64,000 nucleotides of DNA from Opitutaceae bacterium (GCA_016711225.1 JADJTK010000052.1:248001-312000), one strand, 5' to 3'. Counted from the stretch's first letter, positions 53,962 to 63,842 are shown. Notes: generated by a model not told the origin, from the sequence alone. Made by a program: numbers and translations.

Positions 53962-54928
53962 ATGAATAAGCCGTCCAAGAAAGCCCAACCCGCAGCCAAA
54001 AAGAAGAGCGGTTCCCCGGCCGCCGATCGCGCCTTCACCGCCCGAGTGAAGAAGGTCCGCGCCGCCCACGAGACCTTCCTCAAACGCCCCAATCCCGTCG
54101 AGTCCTCCTGGGAGAATGGCGTCTACGAGCGCTTCAAATACCCGGTCGTCACCGCCCACCACCTCCCGCTGGAGTGGCGCTACGACTTCAACGTGAAGAC
54201 CAACCCGTTCTTCATGGAACGTCTCGGTGTTGGTGGCGCCTACAACCCGGGCGCGTTCTTCTGGAAGGGCAAGGCCCACGTCGTCGCCCGCGTCGAGGGA
54301 GCCGACCGCAAGAGCTTCTTCGCCATCGCCGAGTCCAAGAACGGCGTGGACAACTTCCGCTTCTGGGACGAGCCCTGCGACATTCCGGAGATGCCCGGCG
54401 AGACCAATCTCTACGACATGCGCATCACCTTCCATCAGGATGGGTGGATCTACGGCGTGTTCTGCTCGGAATCGAAAAACCCCGACGCGGCCCCCGGCGA
54501 CCTCTCCTCGGCGGTCGCCCAGGCCGGCATGGTCCGCACGAAGGATTTCCGCAAGTGGGACCGTCTCCCGAACCTGAAGACTCCCGCCTCGCAGCAGCGC
54601 AATGTCGTGCTCCATCCCGAGTTCGTCGACGGCCAATACGCCTTCTACACCCGCCCGATGGACGGCTTCATCGACGTCGGCTCCGGCGGCGGCATCGGCT
54701 GGACCCTCTGCAAGGACATCACCACCGGCAAGACCGGCCCCGAGTAAGCAGCGCACCGTGGTCATGTACTACGGAGGTTCGGATACGCGGTGCTACGCCG
54801 CGCGCACCACCGTCGCCCAGCTCGTCGACTGGTGCCTGAACACCCCTGAGGACGGCCTGACTACGCGCAAATGCGTCGACCAGCGCCTGGCCCTCATCCG
54901 CGCCAACAAAAAACTGCTCGGCAAGTAG
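53962..54928 (+). pseudogene. GH130 glycoside phosphorylase, internally deleted and frameshifted
   Basis: The first frame (ATG 53962 to stop 54747, 261 codons) matches the N-terminal two thirds of GH130 mannosylglucose-phosphorylase-type enzymes: LEWRYDFNVKTNPFFMERLG, VARVEGADRKSFFAIAESKN, YDMRITFHQDGWIYGVFCSE, TPASQQRNVVLHPEFVDGQY, GFIDVGSGGGIGW. It stops at TTGKTGPE. The next frame then resumes with the family C-terminus (VVMYYGGSDTRCYAARTTVA, LNTPEDGL) to 54928. About 100 residues expected between the two parts are missing. Either a deletion pseudogene or a misassembly. Confidence 0.8.
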
Positions 54929-55206
54929 GCGAAGTCGCCACCGATCACGCCCCCCCAGCCCGCGTCGCCCCGTGCGCCGCGGGCTTTTTGTGCCCGTCGT
55001 GGCCTGGGTCTCCAGACCCATGTTCTGCCGGCCGGCTTCCGACCGTGGGTCGCTGCTCCAGCACGACCCTGGCTTGCCGGTCACCAGTGCCCGACAGTGC
55101 AGACTCAAGAGCCGTGCCTCCTTCGCTCCGACCCTTTCGCCTCGCCATATTCGGCCTTGGTCAAGCCCCCGCAGTTCGCCAACCTCTCGCGCAACACCTC
55201 ATCCCC

Positions 55207-56490
55207 ATGCCTCCTCTTCGAATCTGCGCCGGCCTGGCCGCCCTCGCCGCTCTCGCTCCACTCGCCGCCCTGGCCGGAAATCCGCTCATCCCCACCGTCT
55301 TCGCCGCCGACCCCTCCGCCCACGTCTGGCCCGGCGACGACCGCCTCTGGCTCTACACCTCCCACGACCAGCCCGGCACCAACACCTATGATACGATGAT
55401 CAGCTACCACGTCTTCTCGACGACGGACCTGGTCAACTGGACCGACTACGGCGTGGTTCTCCACCTCAAGGACGTATCCTGGGCCGCCAGCCACATGTGG
55501 GCCATCGACTGCGTGCTGCGCGACGGCACGTACTATCTCGTCTACTGCGCCATCGAGAAAGGCACCGGGTTCTTCCGCGTCGCCCTCGCCACCAGCCCGC
55601 GCCCCCAAGGGCCCTTCACCGACATCGGCCCCATCCAGGGAATCGAACGCGGCATGGATCCCTCCCTCTTCATCGACGACGACAACCAGCCCTACCTGCT
55701 CTGGGCGGGCGGCCGCTGCCGGATCGCCCGGCTCACCCCCGACCTTCGCTCCGTCGTTCCCGGCTCCATCATTGATCTCACCTCCCAACTCCCCGATTTC
55801 TTCGAGGGCCCATGGCTGCACAAGCGCGCCGGGAAATACTACCTCAGCTACCCCGGCCTGCCCGGCAGAAAGTGGCCGCAGCACATGTACTATGCCGTAG
55901 CTGACAACCCCCTCGGCCCGTACACCGGCCAGGGCGTCTACATGCGCGAGTTCCCCGCCCGCTCCGATACCAACCTGTACGACGCCGCTGGCGCGCTCAA
56001 GCCCATCGTCCCCACCCAAGAAGGCGTGGCCGTCGACGGCCTCCGCCCCGGCCCCTCGCGCGTCACGGTGCTGCTTGAGGCCGAGGCCGCTCCCTTCGCC
56101 TGCGGCGCCCTCGCCGGCGCCACCACCGCCACCGCGCTGCCCGGCTACAGCGCCGGCGGCTACGTCACCGGTTTCAAAGCACCCCACAATTCCGTCACCG
56201 TCATGGTCCAGTCTGCCCAGGCCCGGAAAGCGCGCCTCAAGATCCGTTATGCCGCGCCGGCCGGAGACCAACGGCTCAAGCTGCTTGTAAACCACACCTC
56301 GCTGCAGGTGCCCGACCTCGACCCCAAGGAGTACGAGAAATACCTCTCGTTCCCAGCCGCCGCCGACTGGGCCGAGTTCGATTGCGGCGTCGTCTCGCTG
56401 CGCGAGGGCGACAACTTCCTCAAGCTCTACACCGGCCGGCCCAGCGCCGACATCTCCATCGACTGGTTCAAGCTCGAGCCGCTCCCCTGA
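55207..56490 (+). CDS. GH43-like glycosidase with C-terminal carbohydrate-binding-like domain
   Basis: 427 residues from ATG 55207, signal peptide LRICAGLAALAALAPLAALA. Five-bladed-propeller signatures: AADPSAHVWPGDDRLWLYTS (base Asp), MWAIDCVLRDGTYYLVYCAI, GMDPSLFIDDDNQPYLLWAG, FFEGPWLHKRAGKYYLSYPG (acid Glu). After MREFPARSDTN the sequence jumps to LYDAAGALKPIVPTQEGV. The usual last-blade segment (a WYLFYH-type stretch of about 40 residues) seems absent, in frame. The C-terminal part (VTVLLEAEAAPFACG onward) resembles CBM6/35. Exported arabinan/xylan-type activity is likely if functional. Confidence 0.75.
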   Translation: MPPLRICAGLAALAALAPLAALAGNPLIPTVFAADPSAHVWPGDDRLWLYTSHDQPGTNTYDTMISYHVFSTTDLVNWTDYGVVLHLKDVSWAASHMWAIDCVLRDGTYYLVYCAIEKGTGFFRVALATSPRPQGPFTDIGPIQGIERGMDPSLFIDDDNQPYLLWAGGRCRIARLTPDLRSVVPGSIIDLTSQLPDFFEGPWLHKRAGKYYLSYPGLPGRKWPQHMYYAVADNPLGPYTGQGVYMREFPARSDTNLYDAAGALKPIVPTQEGVAVDGLRPGPSRVTVLLEAEAAPFACGALAGATTATALPGYSAGGYVTGFKAPHNSVTVMVQSAQARKARLKIRYAAPAGDQRLKLLVNHTSLQVPDLDPKEYEKYLSFPAAADWAEFDCGVVSLREGDNFLKLYTGRPSADISIDWFKLEPLP

Positions 56491-56559
56491 TCGTCCGAAT
56501 CGTTCCCATTCTCCCCGCTTAGTAGCGAGCCGCAGGTGATGAGTTGCGAGGATCCCTCC

Positions 56560-56597
56560 TGCTCCTGCTCCTGCTTCTACTCCTGCTCCTGCTCGCC
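56560..56597 (+). repeat. Six-base CTGCTC tandem repeat
   Basis: Six near-perfect CTGCTC units (with CTGCTT and CTACTC variants). An inverted AGTAGCGAG word lies upstream at about 56521. The 277-bp gap holds no gene. Confidence 0.7.
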
Positions 56598-56767
56598 GCG
56601 ATGCGAGCCTCCAGCCGAGGCATCCTTTTTCCGCGCACCGGCTCTCCGTAGCGAAACTCGAGTTTCGGCCGCGGTGTCCGTGTCATTGGTCGTTGGGGAG
56701 TGCTCCTTGGCCTTTTGTCCTTCCTTGCCCCTCCGCGCCGGCCCGCCACTTTCCCCTCCCACTTCCG

Positions 56768-59117
56768 ATGATCCCGCTCCCCTCCGCCTCATCCTTCCGC
56801 CTCGCCGTCCCGCTCGCACTCGCCGCTGCGTTCCCGCTCGCCGCAACCGCCAAGCCCGCCATCCCCGACGGCTGGTTTGTCTGGCCCGTCGTCGAGCCCG
56901 CCGCCGGCTCCGCGCTCGACACCTCGGCACTCAATCCAGCCCCGGCTGGCGCCAGCGGTCGCATCGGGGTCAAGGATGGTAGCTTCGTCACTCCGGAAGG
57001 CCGCCCCCTGCGCTTCTTCGGCGTCAACCTCGCCTCCGACGACGCCTTCCCCTCCGAGGCCGATGCCGAGCTGCTGGCCCGCCGCCTCGCCAAGGCCGGT
57101 GTGAACATCGTGCGTCTCCACCACATGGACAACTCGTGGGGTATCGGCACCGGCGGCAGCCTCTGGCCCAAGGACCAACCCGGGCGCCTCACCCTCGACG
57201 CCGCCCAGCTCGACAAGGTCCACCGCCTCATCGCCATTCTCGCGCGCCACGGCATCTACTCGAACCTCAACCTCAAGGTCTCCAAGACCCTCAGCGCCGC
57301 CGACGGCTTTCCGGAAACGGTCGCCCAGTTCCCTGATTTCCAGAAGCGCGTCGACTTCTTCGATCGCCGCATGATCGACCTGCAGAAGGACTACGCCCGC
57401 CGCCTCCTCACCACCAAGAACCCGTACACCGGCCTCTCCCCCGCCGAGGATCCCGCCATCGCCATCGTCGAGATCAACAACGAGAACTCCGTCCTCGGCT
57501 ACTTCACACGAGACCTCGGCCAGGGCGCCAACCGTTTCGCCGAACCGTTCCGCAGCGACCTCCAGACGCAGTGGAATGCCTGGCTCGCCGCGCACTACGC
57601 CGACACCACCACCCTCGCGGCCGCCTGGGCCGATGCCTCCGGTACCGCCGCGCCTCGCCCCGTTCTCGACGCCGCCAAGGCCAAGTGGCACCTCCAGACC
57701 AAGCCCGGCACCGTCGCCACGATCGCCCCGGGAGCCGACGCCTCCGTCCTCACCGTCGTCGTCGAGAAGTCCGCGGGGCCCGACTGGCACGCCCAAGTAT
57801 CCACCCACGGCCTGCAGCTGGAAGACAACACCGTCTATACCGTCGCCTTTGAGGCCCGGGCCACCACCGCCGGAACCATCGGCGTGGGCGTCTCCAACGA
57901 CTCCTCCGCCCGCCCCGCCCAGGAGTGGCGCAGCCTCGGTCTCCTCGCCCAGGGCGCCATCAACACCGAGTGGAAGTCCATCCGCCTCAGCTTCCCGGCC
58001 CATTCCGTCGCCGGCAGCCTGGCCTCGCTCAGCTTCAACTGCGGCGCTCAGCCCAACCGCATCGAGATCCGCGCCCTCACCTTCCTCGCCGGCGGCGCCG
58101 GCCCCGTCCTGACGGCCGACCAGACGCTCGAGGCCCGTACTGTCGCGCTGCCGACATCCCCGTCCACCCGTCAGTGGGCCGACTGGATTGCCTTCCTCGC
58201 CGGGATCGACCGCGCCTTCGCCGAGGAGATGCGCGCCTTTCTGCGCGACGACCTCGGGGTGAAAGCCCCGATGGTGTGCTCCCAGATCAACTTCAGCGGC
58301 TTGCCCGCCCTCGATCGCGAGCAGTCCATGGAATTCGCCGACACCCACGTCTACTGGCAGCACCCCAATTTTCCCGGCGCCGGCTGGGACCGCGCCAACT
58401 GGACCATCGACAACTCGCCCATGGTCTCCGTTTTCGGCCCGCGCCGCTTCGGCGAATTGGGCAACCTCGCCTACCTGCGTGTCGCCGGGAAACCCTACGC
58501 GGTGAGCGAGTACGACCACGCCGCCCCCAGCGAGTACGTCTGCGAGATGTACCCCGAGCTCGCCGTCTTCGGCTGCCGGCAGAATTGGGATGCCCTCTAT
58601 CCGTTCGACTTCGGCGCTTACGGGTCCCGCAACCCCGACGGTCGCATCACCAGCTTCTTCGACCAGATCAACCATCCGGCGAAGTGGTCGCTCGCCCCCT
58701 TCACCACGCGCGTCTTCCGCGGCGGACTCATCCCGCCCGCCGGCACCGTCGCCGAGTTGCGCCCCGGCACCCCGGTCTGGGGCGAGGCCCTGCATTTCGA
58801 CATGCTCTGGGCCAAGCTCAACCCGACCGGGCCCTTCGACTTCCTCGATTGCCGCCTACAAGTCGCGAACCAGCCCGCCCCGTACATGGAACGCCGCCCG
58901 CACCTCCATCGGCGGAAACTGGGGCCACGGTCCCACGATCGCGGAACGCGTGCCCGCCACGATCACCCTGGCCGGGATGGCCGGCCGGAAGGTCTACGCC
59001 TTGGCCCCCGACGGCACGCGCACCCGCCAAGTGAAGACCAAGGTCGCCGCCGGGGCCCTCACCTTCAGCGTCTCCCCCAAGGATCGGGCTTTGCACTACG
59101 AGCTGGTGGCGGAGTAG
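56768..59117 (+). pseudogene. Large clan-A-type glycosidase, disrupted near the C-terminus
   Basis: Starts at ATG 56768 with signal peptide SFRLAVPLALAAAFPLAAT. Glycosidase features: FFGVNLASDDAFPSEADAEL, LAKAGVNIVRLHHMDNSWGI, acid/base in AIAIVEINNENSVLGYF, likely nucleophile in YAVSEYDHAAPSEY. An inserted CBM-like part (about 310-460) separates them. As read the frame goes to 59152, but after NQPAPYM near 58885 the family-like sequence continues in another frame (WNAARTSIGGNWGHGP to LHYELVAE, stop 59117). The join looks like a deletion with frameshift. Exact family not fixed (GH5-like). Confidence 0.65.
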
Positions 59118-59195
59118 GGGCGCCGCTTGCGACGCCATTTGGTTGCGCGTAGGGGCTTGCGACGCCCTTTGATAGCGGAGCAAGCGCGACGGGCT

Positions 59196-59311
59196 CGTGT
59201 TCTTCGGCGCGAACCACGTGAGAGGTGAGTTTCGACCTGTCCCTATTCAGCCCCGTGTTCTTCGGCGCGAACCACGTGAGAGGTGAGTTTCGACCTGTCC
59301 CTATTCAGCCC
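59196..59311. repeat. Exact 58-bp tandem duplication
   Basis: Units 59196-59253 and 59254-59311 are identical, each starting CGTGTTCTTCGGCGCGAACC. Directly upstream at 59117-59180 are single arms of the GTAGGGGC...GACGCCC palindrome family. Confidence 0.95.
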
Positions 59312-59319
59312 CCTGGCCG

Positions 59320-59547
59320 CTATTTGCCCGCCAAGATGACAAACGACTCGGTAGTCATCCCGGACGCGCGGATCAGCCTACGCAACGTACTTTGGGCGAT
59401 CTCACGATGATCGGGCACCGACAACGAAGCCCAACTCCCCTCCTTCACCAAAATCATGTGACTGCCCTTCTTTCGCGCCAACTCCCAACCATCGCGCACG
59501 AAAGCCTTCACGACCACCCGGCCGCTGAGCTTGGGCAGTGTGGGCAT
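59320..59547 (-). CDS. hicA: HicA-type toxin (mRNA interferase)
   Basis: 75 residues from ATG 59547, overlapping the hicB stop. HicA dsRBD-like fold: KLSGRVVVKAFVRDGWELAR, catalytic His in KKGSHMILVKEG, SVPDHREIAQSTLRRLIRAS. Cleaves mRNA in the family; neutralised by HicB. Confidence 0.92.
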   Translation of the reverse strand: MPTLPKLSGRVVVKAFVRDGWELARKKGSHMILVKEGSWASLSVPDHREIAQSTLRRLIRASGMTTESFVILAGK

Positions 59548-59753
59548 CAGACCGCCACTTCCACCTGACGCGTCTCGATCGTTAGTGGCAGTCCGCGCTC
59601 GGCTCGCACCTCCAGACAAAGGGCGATGGCCTCGCGGATATTCTTGAGTGCCGCCGGCTTGGTCGCCCCCTGGCTCACGCAACCCGGGATCGCCGGGCAC
59701 TCGGCGACCCAAGTGCCGGCCTCATCGCGGTCGATGGTCACGGTGAATTTCAT
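59547..59753 (-). CDS. hicB: HicB-type antitoxin
   Basis: 68 residues from ATG 59753: FTVTIDRDEAGTWVAECPAI, PGCVSQGATKPAALKNIREA, typical of the short HicB_like fold without an added DNA-binding tail. Encoded before hicA, with stop/start overlap TGATG. Autoregulation may therefore need another factor (inference). Confidence 0.92.
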   Translation of the reverse strand: MKFTVTIDRDEAGTWVAECPAIPGCVSQGATKPAALKNIREAIALCLEVRAERGLPLTIETRQVEVAV

Positions 59754-60080
59754 GCGCCAACGGTTACCCACCGAGATCCCCCTGCGCAAGCGCGCGAGCC
59801 CCCCACGGCCACACTTCTACCGGTGCCCCCGCTTGCTCCCACCCGGGATGACAGCTCCGCAGGGTGACGATAGCCCTTCCGCCCGCCGCCCAACTCATCC
59901 CGGTGCCGAGCTTTACGCTCTCCATTTCCTGAACATGGAGGGCGAGGCTCAGTGCCGGTGCCCCTCCTCCTCCTCCGACACCGCCGCCCCAAAGAACGTA
60001 AGGGGCTCATGCACCCACTTCTCCTTTCTCCGCCCACCCCCGCATTGCCAGCGCCAGCGCTTTCCGCATCGTGCAACGCG
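59754..60080. other. Intergenic stretch without recognisable gene
   Basis: 327 bp between hicB and the nucleotidyltransferase gene; pyrimidine-rich in its second half, with a weak CTCTCCAT...ATGGAGGGCGAG hairpin near 59930. It presumably holds both divergent promoters. Confidence 0.5.
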
Positions 60081-61010
60081 ATGCCTTCACCCACCCTCCT
60101 TGTCCTCGCCGCCGGCATGGGGTCCCGCTACGGCGGACTCAAGCAGCTCGACCCGGTCGGCCCAGGCGGGGAGACGATTCTCGACTACGCTGTCTTCGAC
60201 GCCATCCGCGCCGGCTTTGGCCGCGTGGTCTTCGTCATCCGCCGCGACTTCGCCGAGGCCTTCAACTCACAGGTCGTCGCGAAATACGCCGGCCACATCC
60301 TCGTCGACACCGTGTTCCAAGCACTCGACGCCCTCCCGCCCGGCGTCAGTCTCCCGGCCGGCCGCGAGAAACCCTGGGGCACCGGCCACGCCGTCTGGTG
60401 CGCGCGCCACGCCATCACCACGCCCTTCGCCGTGATCGGTGCGGACGATTTCTTCGGCCGCGACGCCTTCCTCCAACTCGCCGCCTTTCTCAAATCGGCC
60501 TCCTCCTCCGGCTCCTCGACTGCGGGCGCAACCACCGGCTCGGCGTTCGCCATGGTGGGCTACCGTCTCGCCAACACCCTCTCCGAACACGGCGCTGTCG
60601 CGCGCGGGGTTTGCACTGTGGGCGCCGACAGTCGCCTGCGCACCGTAGTCGAGACCACCGGTATCCGCCGCGAGGACGTCGGGCCTGGCCGCACTTTCTC
60701 CGGGGCGGAGATTGTCTCGATGAACTGCTGGGCGTTCACCGCCGATTTCTTCCCCGCCCTCGACCGCCAATGGCGGGAGTTCGCCGCCGCCCGTGGCCAC
60801 GAGCTGAAGTCGGAATTCTACCTACCCGAAGCCGTGTCCCAGCAGGTCGCCACCGGAGGTGCGATCGTCGAGGTGCGCCCGACCTCCGCCGAGTGGTTCG
60901 GCGTGACCTTCCGCGAGGATAAGCCCCGGGTGCAGGCCGCCCTGCTCGACCTCGCCACCCGCGGCGAATACCCGATGCCGCTCTTCCCCTCCACCGAATC
61001 GATGCTGTAG
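60081..61010 (+). CDS. Sugar nucleotidyltransferase-family protein
   Basis: 309 residues from ATG 60081, chosen because the nucleotide-binding start LLVLAAGMGSRYGGLKQLDP follows it at once. Other motifs: GRVVFVIRRDFAEAF, PWGTGHAVWCARHA, AVIGADDFFGRDAFLQL. NTP_transferase fold; the activated sugar is unknown. No sugar-pathway neighbour defines the substrate. Confidence 0.85.
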   Translation: MPSPTLLVLAAGMGSRYGGLKQLDPVGPGGETILDYAVFDAIRAGFGRVVFVIRRDFAEAFNSQVVAKYAGHILVDTVFQALDALPPGVSLPAGREKPWGTGHAVWCARHAITTPFAVIGADDFFGRDAFLQLAAFLKSASSSGSSTAGATTGSAFAMVGYRLANTLSEHGAVARGVCTVGADSRLRTVVETTGIRREDVGPGRTFSGAEIVSMNCWAFTADFFPALDRQWREFAAARGHELKSEFYLPEAVSQQVATGGAIVEVRPTSAEWFGVTFREDKPRVQAALLDLATRGEYPMPLFPSTESML

Positions 61011-61087
61011 GCCAGGGCGCCGACCCCAGCCGTTCCCCAACCCGGCCACGAACAATCCCTAGAACCGCGTAGACGAGAACCCAAAGC

Positions 61088-61186
61088 GACACCGTTTCTT
61101 TGCGATCTTTGCGTTCCCTGCGGTTAACCTTCCGCTCTCAGACTCTCCGGGGCCTCCTCTTTCCTCTGTGCCCTCTGTGTCCCGCT
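61088..61186 (+). repeat. TTTGCG and CTCTGTG 9-mer repeats before the PIG-L gene
   Basis: TTCTTTGCG, ATCTTTGCG, TTCCCTGCG (about 61095-61122) and CCTCTGTGC, CCTCTGTGT (about 61160-61182), on the coding strand of the following gene. The CTCTGTG words match the repeats at 45322-45358. Confidence 0.75.
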
Positions 61187-61206
61187 CCCGCTTTTCCGAC
61201 ACACCC

Positions 61207-62055
61207 ATGAAACTCTCCCTCGCCACTGCCGATGTCTTCGTGCCCAAGGGGGGCGACCCCGCCGCCGCGCTGGCGCGCGTCACCCATCTCTGCGTGGCCG
61301 CCCATCAAGACGACATCGAGATCATGGCCCACGCCGGCATCTGCGATTGCCTGGACCAGCCCGACCGCGCCTTCGGCGGGGTCGTCGTCACCAACGGCGC
61401 CGGCTCAGCGCGCACCGGTGCGTACGCCGACTACACCGACGAGCAGATGCAGGAGGTGCGCCGTGAGGAGCAGCGCCGCGCCGCCCTGTGCGGCGGCTAC
61501 GCCATCCAGCTCCAGCTCGCCCATCCCAGTAGTGAGGTGAAGAGCCCGGCCTACGGCAAGGTCATCGCCGATCTCGTGGCCATCTTCGCCAGCTGCCGAC
61601 CGGAGGTCGTGTATCTGCACAACCCTGCCGACAAGCACGACACCCACGTCGCCGTGCTCGCCCGCTGCCTCGAAGCACTGCGCGCGCTACCGGTCTCCCG
61701 CCGGCCCCGCCGCGTACTCGGCTGCGAGGTCTGGCGGGACCTCGACTGGCTCGTGGATACCGACAAAGTCGGCCTCGACGCCGGGCGCCGGCCCGAGCTT
61801 GCCGCGGAGCTGCTCCGGGCCTTCGACTCGCAGATCGCCGGGGGCAAACGCTACGACTTGGCCACGCTCGGGCGTCGCGCCGCGCACGCCACCTACCATA
61901 CTTCGCACGCCACTGACCGACTCTCGGGCATCACTTGGGCGATGGATCTCACCCCGCTACTGGCCTCCCCGGCGCCCGACCTCGCGAGCTTCACCACCGC
62001 CGCCATCGATCGGTTGCGAGAAGATGTGCGGCTGCGAATCGCACGCGTGACGTAA
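61207..62055 (+). CDS. PIG-L family deacetylase
   Basis: 282 residues from ATG 61207. The zinc-site motif is AHQDDIE (residues about 33-39, normally PHPDDxE), followed by GVVVTNGAGSARTGAYADYT and the second metal His in HNPADKHDTHVAVLARC. Family members remove N-acetyl groups from GlcNAc-containing molecules. The Pro-to-Gln change within the motif occurs in some members. Substrate unknown. Confidence 0.85.
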   Translation: MKLSLATADVFVPKGGDPAAALARVTHLCVAAHQDDIEIMAHAGICDCLDQPDRAFGGVVVTNGAGSARTGAYADYTDEQMQEVRREEQRRAALCGGYAIQLQLAHPSSEVKSPAYGKVIADLVAIFASCRPEVVYLHNPADKHDTHVAVLARCLEALRALPVSRRPRRVLGCEVWRDLDWLVDTDKVGLDAGRRPELAAELLRAFDSQIAGGKRYDLATLGRRAAHATYHTSHATDRLSGITWAMDLTPLLASPAPDLASFTTAAIDRLREDVRLRIARVT

Positions 62056-62144
62056 GCGGCAAAGGGCCCTCTCCCCGTAGCGAAGTTCGCAGGAGCTTCA
62101 GGATCGTTCCGCCGTTCGGGCCAACGTCGCGGCCCCATCAACCG

Positions 62145-62192
62145 TAGCGGAAGCGCTTCGCTTCCGCAGGGAACGCAAGGCGTTCCGCTACC
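62145..62192. repeat. REP-like double hairpin
   Basis: GTAGCGGAAGC-GCTTC-GCTTCCGC and GGAACGC-AAG-GCGTTCCGCTAC; outer ends GTAGCGG/CCGCTAC are also complementary. Probably also ends PIG-L transcription. Confidence 0.65.
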
Positions 62193-62277
62193 CCACAAGC
62201 ACCCTTGAATCCCGGCGCTCGTTTCCCGTTTGAGCAGGGAGGCGGGCTTCCGTGATTCTCCACCGTCGCCTCCCTCT

Positions 62278-62353
62278 TGTCACTTGATACTTGTTACGTG
62301 ACCCTTGATCCTGGTCCTTGTCACTTGTCCCTTGCCCCTTGTTACTTGTCGCT
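62278..62353 (+). repeat. Heptad array (CACTTGT family) before the EamA gene
   Basis: About eleven 7-mers such as TTGTCAC, TTGATAC, TTGTTAC, TTGATCC, TTGTCCC, TTGCCCC, TTGTTAC, with one 6-base unit. The array ends about 39 bp before the chosen GTG start. The words match the inverted copy before ureB (about 46628). Confidence 0.9.
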
Positions 62354-62391
62354 CCTCCCACGCCTCCGCCGCCTCCGCCGCCCACCGAACC

Positions 62392-63375
62392 GTGCTCTTC
62401 GCCTTCCTCACTACCTTCCTCTGGTCGTTCAGCGCCATCCTGGCCCGCAGGCTGGTCCAGTCGCTTGGCAGCACCCTGGCCAATTTTAGCCGCAGCATCG
62501 TTGCGACCGCCCTGCTCGCCCTGTGGGCCTTCAGCGCCGGCCATGGCACCGACGGCGACGGCTTCCACTGGTATCTGCTCAGCGGCGTCGTGGGTTTCGG
62601 CTTCGGCGACATCTCCCTCTACTTCGCCCTCGCACGCATCGGCTCACGGCTGACGCTGCTGCTCACCCAGTGCCTGGCCGCGCCGCTGGCCATCCTCATC
62701 GAATGGCTCTGGCTCGGCACCGCCCTCACCCCGTTCCAGTTGCTCTGCGGGGCCGGCGTGCTCGTGGGCGTCTCCGCCGCTCTGATTCCCAAGGACAACC
62801 CCCACATCCCCAAGGCCACACTCTGGAGCGGCATCGCCTTCGGCTCGCTCGCCGCCCTTGGCCAGGGACTGGGCGCTGTCATCAGCCGCAAGGCCTTCGC
62901 GCTCTCGCTGGCCTCGGGCGTGCGTATCGACGGCGGCACTGCCGCCTTCCAGCGCATCCTCGGCGGCCTGGTGTGCGGGCTGCTCGCCTGGTGGCTGTTG
63001 CGGCACCGCGAAGGGGAACAGCGCTGGTCGAGCCTCACCGGGGCGCTGCGCCTCCGCCGGTTCCAGTTCACCCTGCTGGCCGCCGCGCTCTGCGGCCCGG
63101 TGCTGGGGGTCGCCTGCTACCAATGGGCCCTGGCCACCGCCCCGAGCGGGGTCGTGTTGCCGATCGTGGCGCTGTGCCCGATCGCGATCATCCCCTTTAG
63201 TTGGTGGCTCGAGGGCGACCGCCCCAAGCCGCGCTCGCTGCTCGGCGGGGCGCTCGCCGTCGCCTGCGCCATCGCTGGCACGGGCCCGCTGAAACGGAAA
63301 ACGAGGTTCTGGCGAACGTCCAGCGGTAGCCGGCGGGTTGGCCATGGTGCCGGTAAGATTGGACACCAGCCCTAG
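62392..63375 (+). CDS. EamA/DMT-family transporter
   Basis: 327 residues if started at GTG 62392 (VLFAFLTTFLWSFSAIL). An upstream ATG at 62305 would translate the repeat array and is less likely. Ten TM helices in two EamA halves, e.g. YLLSGVVGFGFGDISLYFAL, LTPFQLLCGAGVLVGVSAAL, and GVVLPIVALCPIAIIPFSWW. Likely a small-metabolite exporter; substrate unknown. The C-terminus (about 30 residues) is basic and not membrane-like. Confidence 0.8.
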   Translation: MLFAFLTTFLWSFSAILARRLVQSLGSTLANFSRSIVATALLALWAFSAGHGTDGDGFHWYLLSGVVGFGFGDISLYFALARIGSRLTLLLTQCLAAPLAILIEWLWLGTALTPFQLLCGAGVLVGVSAALIPKDNPHIPKATLWSGIAFGSLAALGQGLGAVISRKAFALSLASGVRIDGGTAAFQRILGGLVCGLLAWWLLRHREGEQRWSSLTGALRLRRFQFTLLAAALCGPVLGVACYQWALATAPSGVVLPIVALCPIAIIPFSWWLEGDRPKPRSLLGGALAVACAIAGTGPLKRKTRFWRTSSGSRRVGHGAGKIGHQP

Positions 63376-63530
63376 GAAAACAGAAGGCGCGCGCCGCATT
63401 GCTGCGGCGCACGCCGGGCCACCGTGTGGGGGCGATGACGCCGCGAAGTAGGTGGGCACGTTCTCCCTGCGCAAGCCGGGAGCTCCGCCCTCTGGAGACC
63501 GGCGAGAACAAGCCTAGGGCAAACACCCTA
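63373..63530 (-). ncRNA. Candidate structured small RNA, possibly 6S-like
   Basis: On the minus strand a -10-like TAGGGT (about 63530) precedes about 150 nt with nested stems. GTTCTC/GAGAAC encloses CCGG/CCGG and CTCC/GGAG; CCACC/GGTGG encloses GGCG/CGCC. The stretch ends with GCGCCGCA-GCAA-TGCGGCGC and TTCTGTTTT, a rho-independent terminator. Length and the long-stem architecture recall 6S RNA, but I cannot confirm the family. It runs antisense-convergent to the EamA gene. Confidence 0.4.
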
Positions 63531-63714
63531 CCCGCGAACCCGCCTTGTCTTCCGGTCCGCAGCGCCGTTCCCCCAACGTCGTTGCCCGTTGGCCGCCGCG
63601 GCAGCTGGACAGCGCAGCCGTTCCGCCCGGCCGCAAGGGGCCGCGGCGCCGTGCCTTCGCATCCGCTCTTTCACTTCGGCGTTCAACCGCAACCCGTCGG
63701 GCGGCTGGTGCTCC

Positions 63715-63765
63715 TCCTCGCTACCCGCTACTCGCTACTTTCCCTTGGCCCTTCCCTCGCCCCCG
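63715..63765 (+). repeat. Heptad repeat (CGCTACT family) before the GYF_2 gene
   Basis: CGCTACC, CGCTACT, CGCTACT followed by TTCCCTTGGCCCTTCCC. Same family as the ureB leader. The region 63531-63714 shows no gene. Confidence 0.75.
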
Positions 63766-63842
63766 TTCTGGCTTCTTCATTCTGCCTTGGGTCTTCCGCC
63801 CTTGGCCTTGCCCACCGCCGCTCCCGCCCCATGATCCCGGCC

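Noticed and set aside
62278..62353. CRISPR array
   Set aside because: Units are 7 bp and contiguous without spacers; no cas genes are present.
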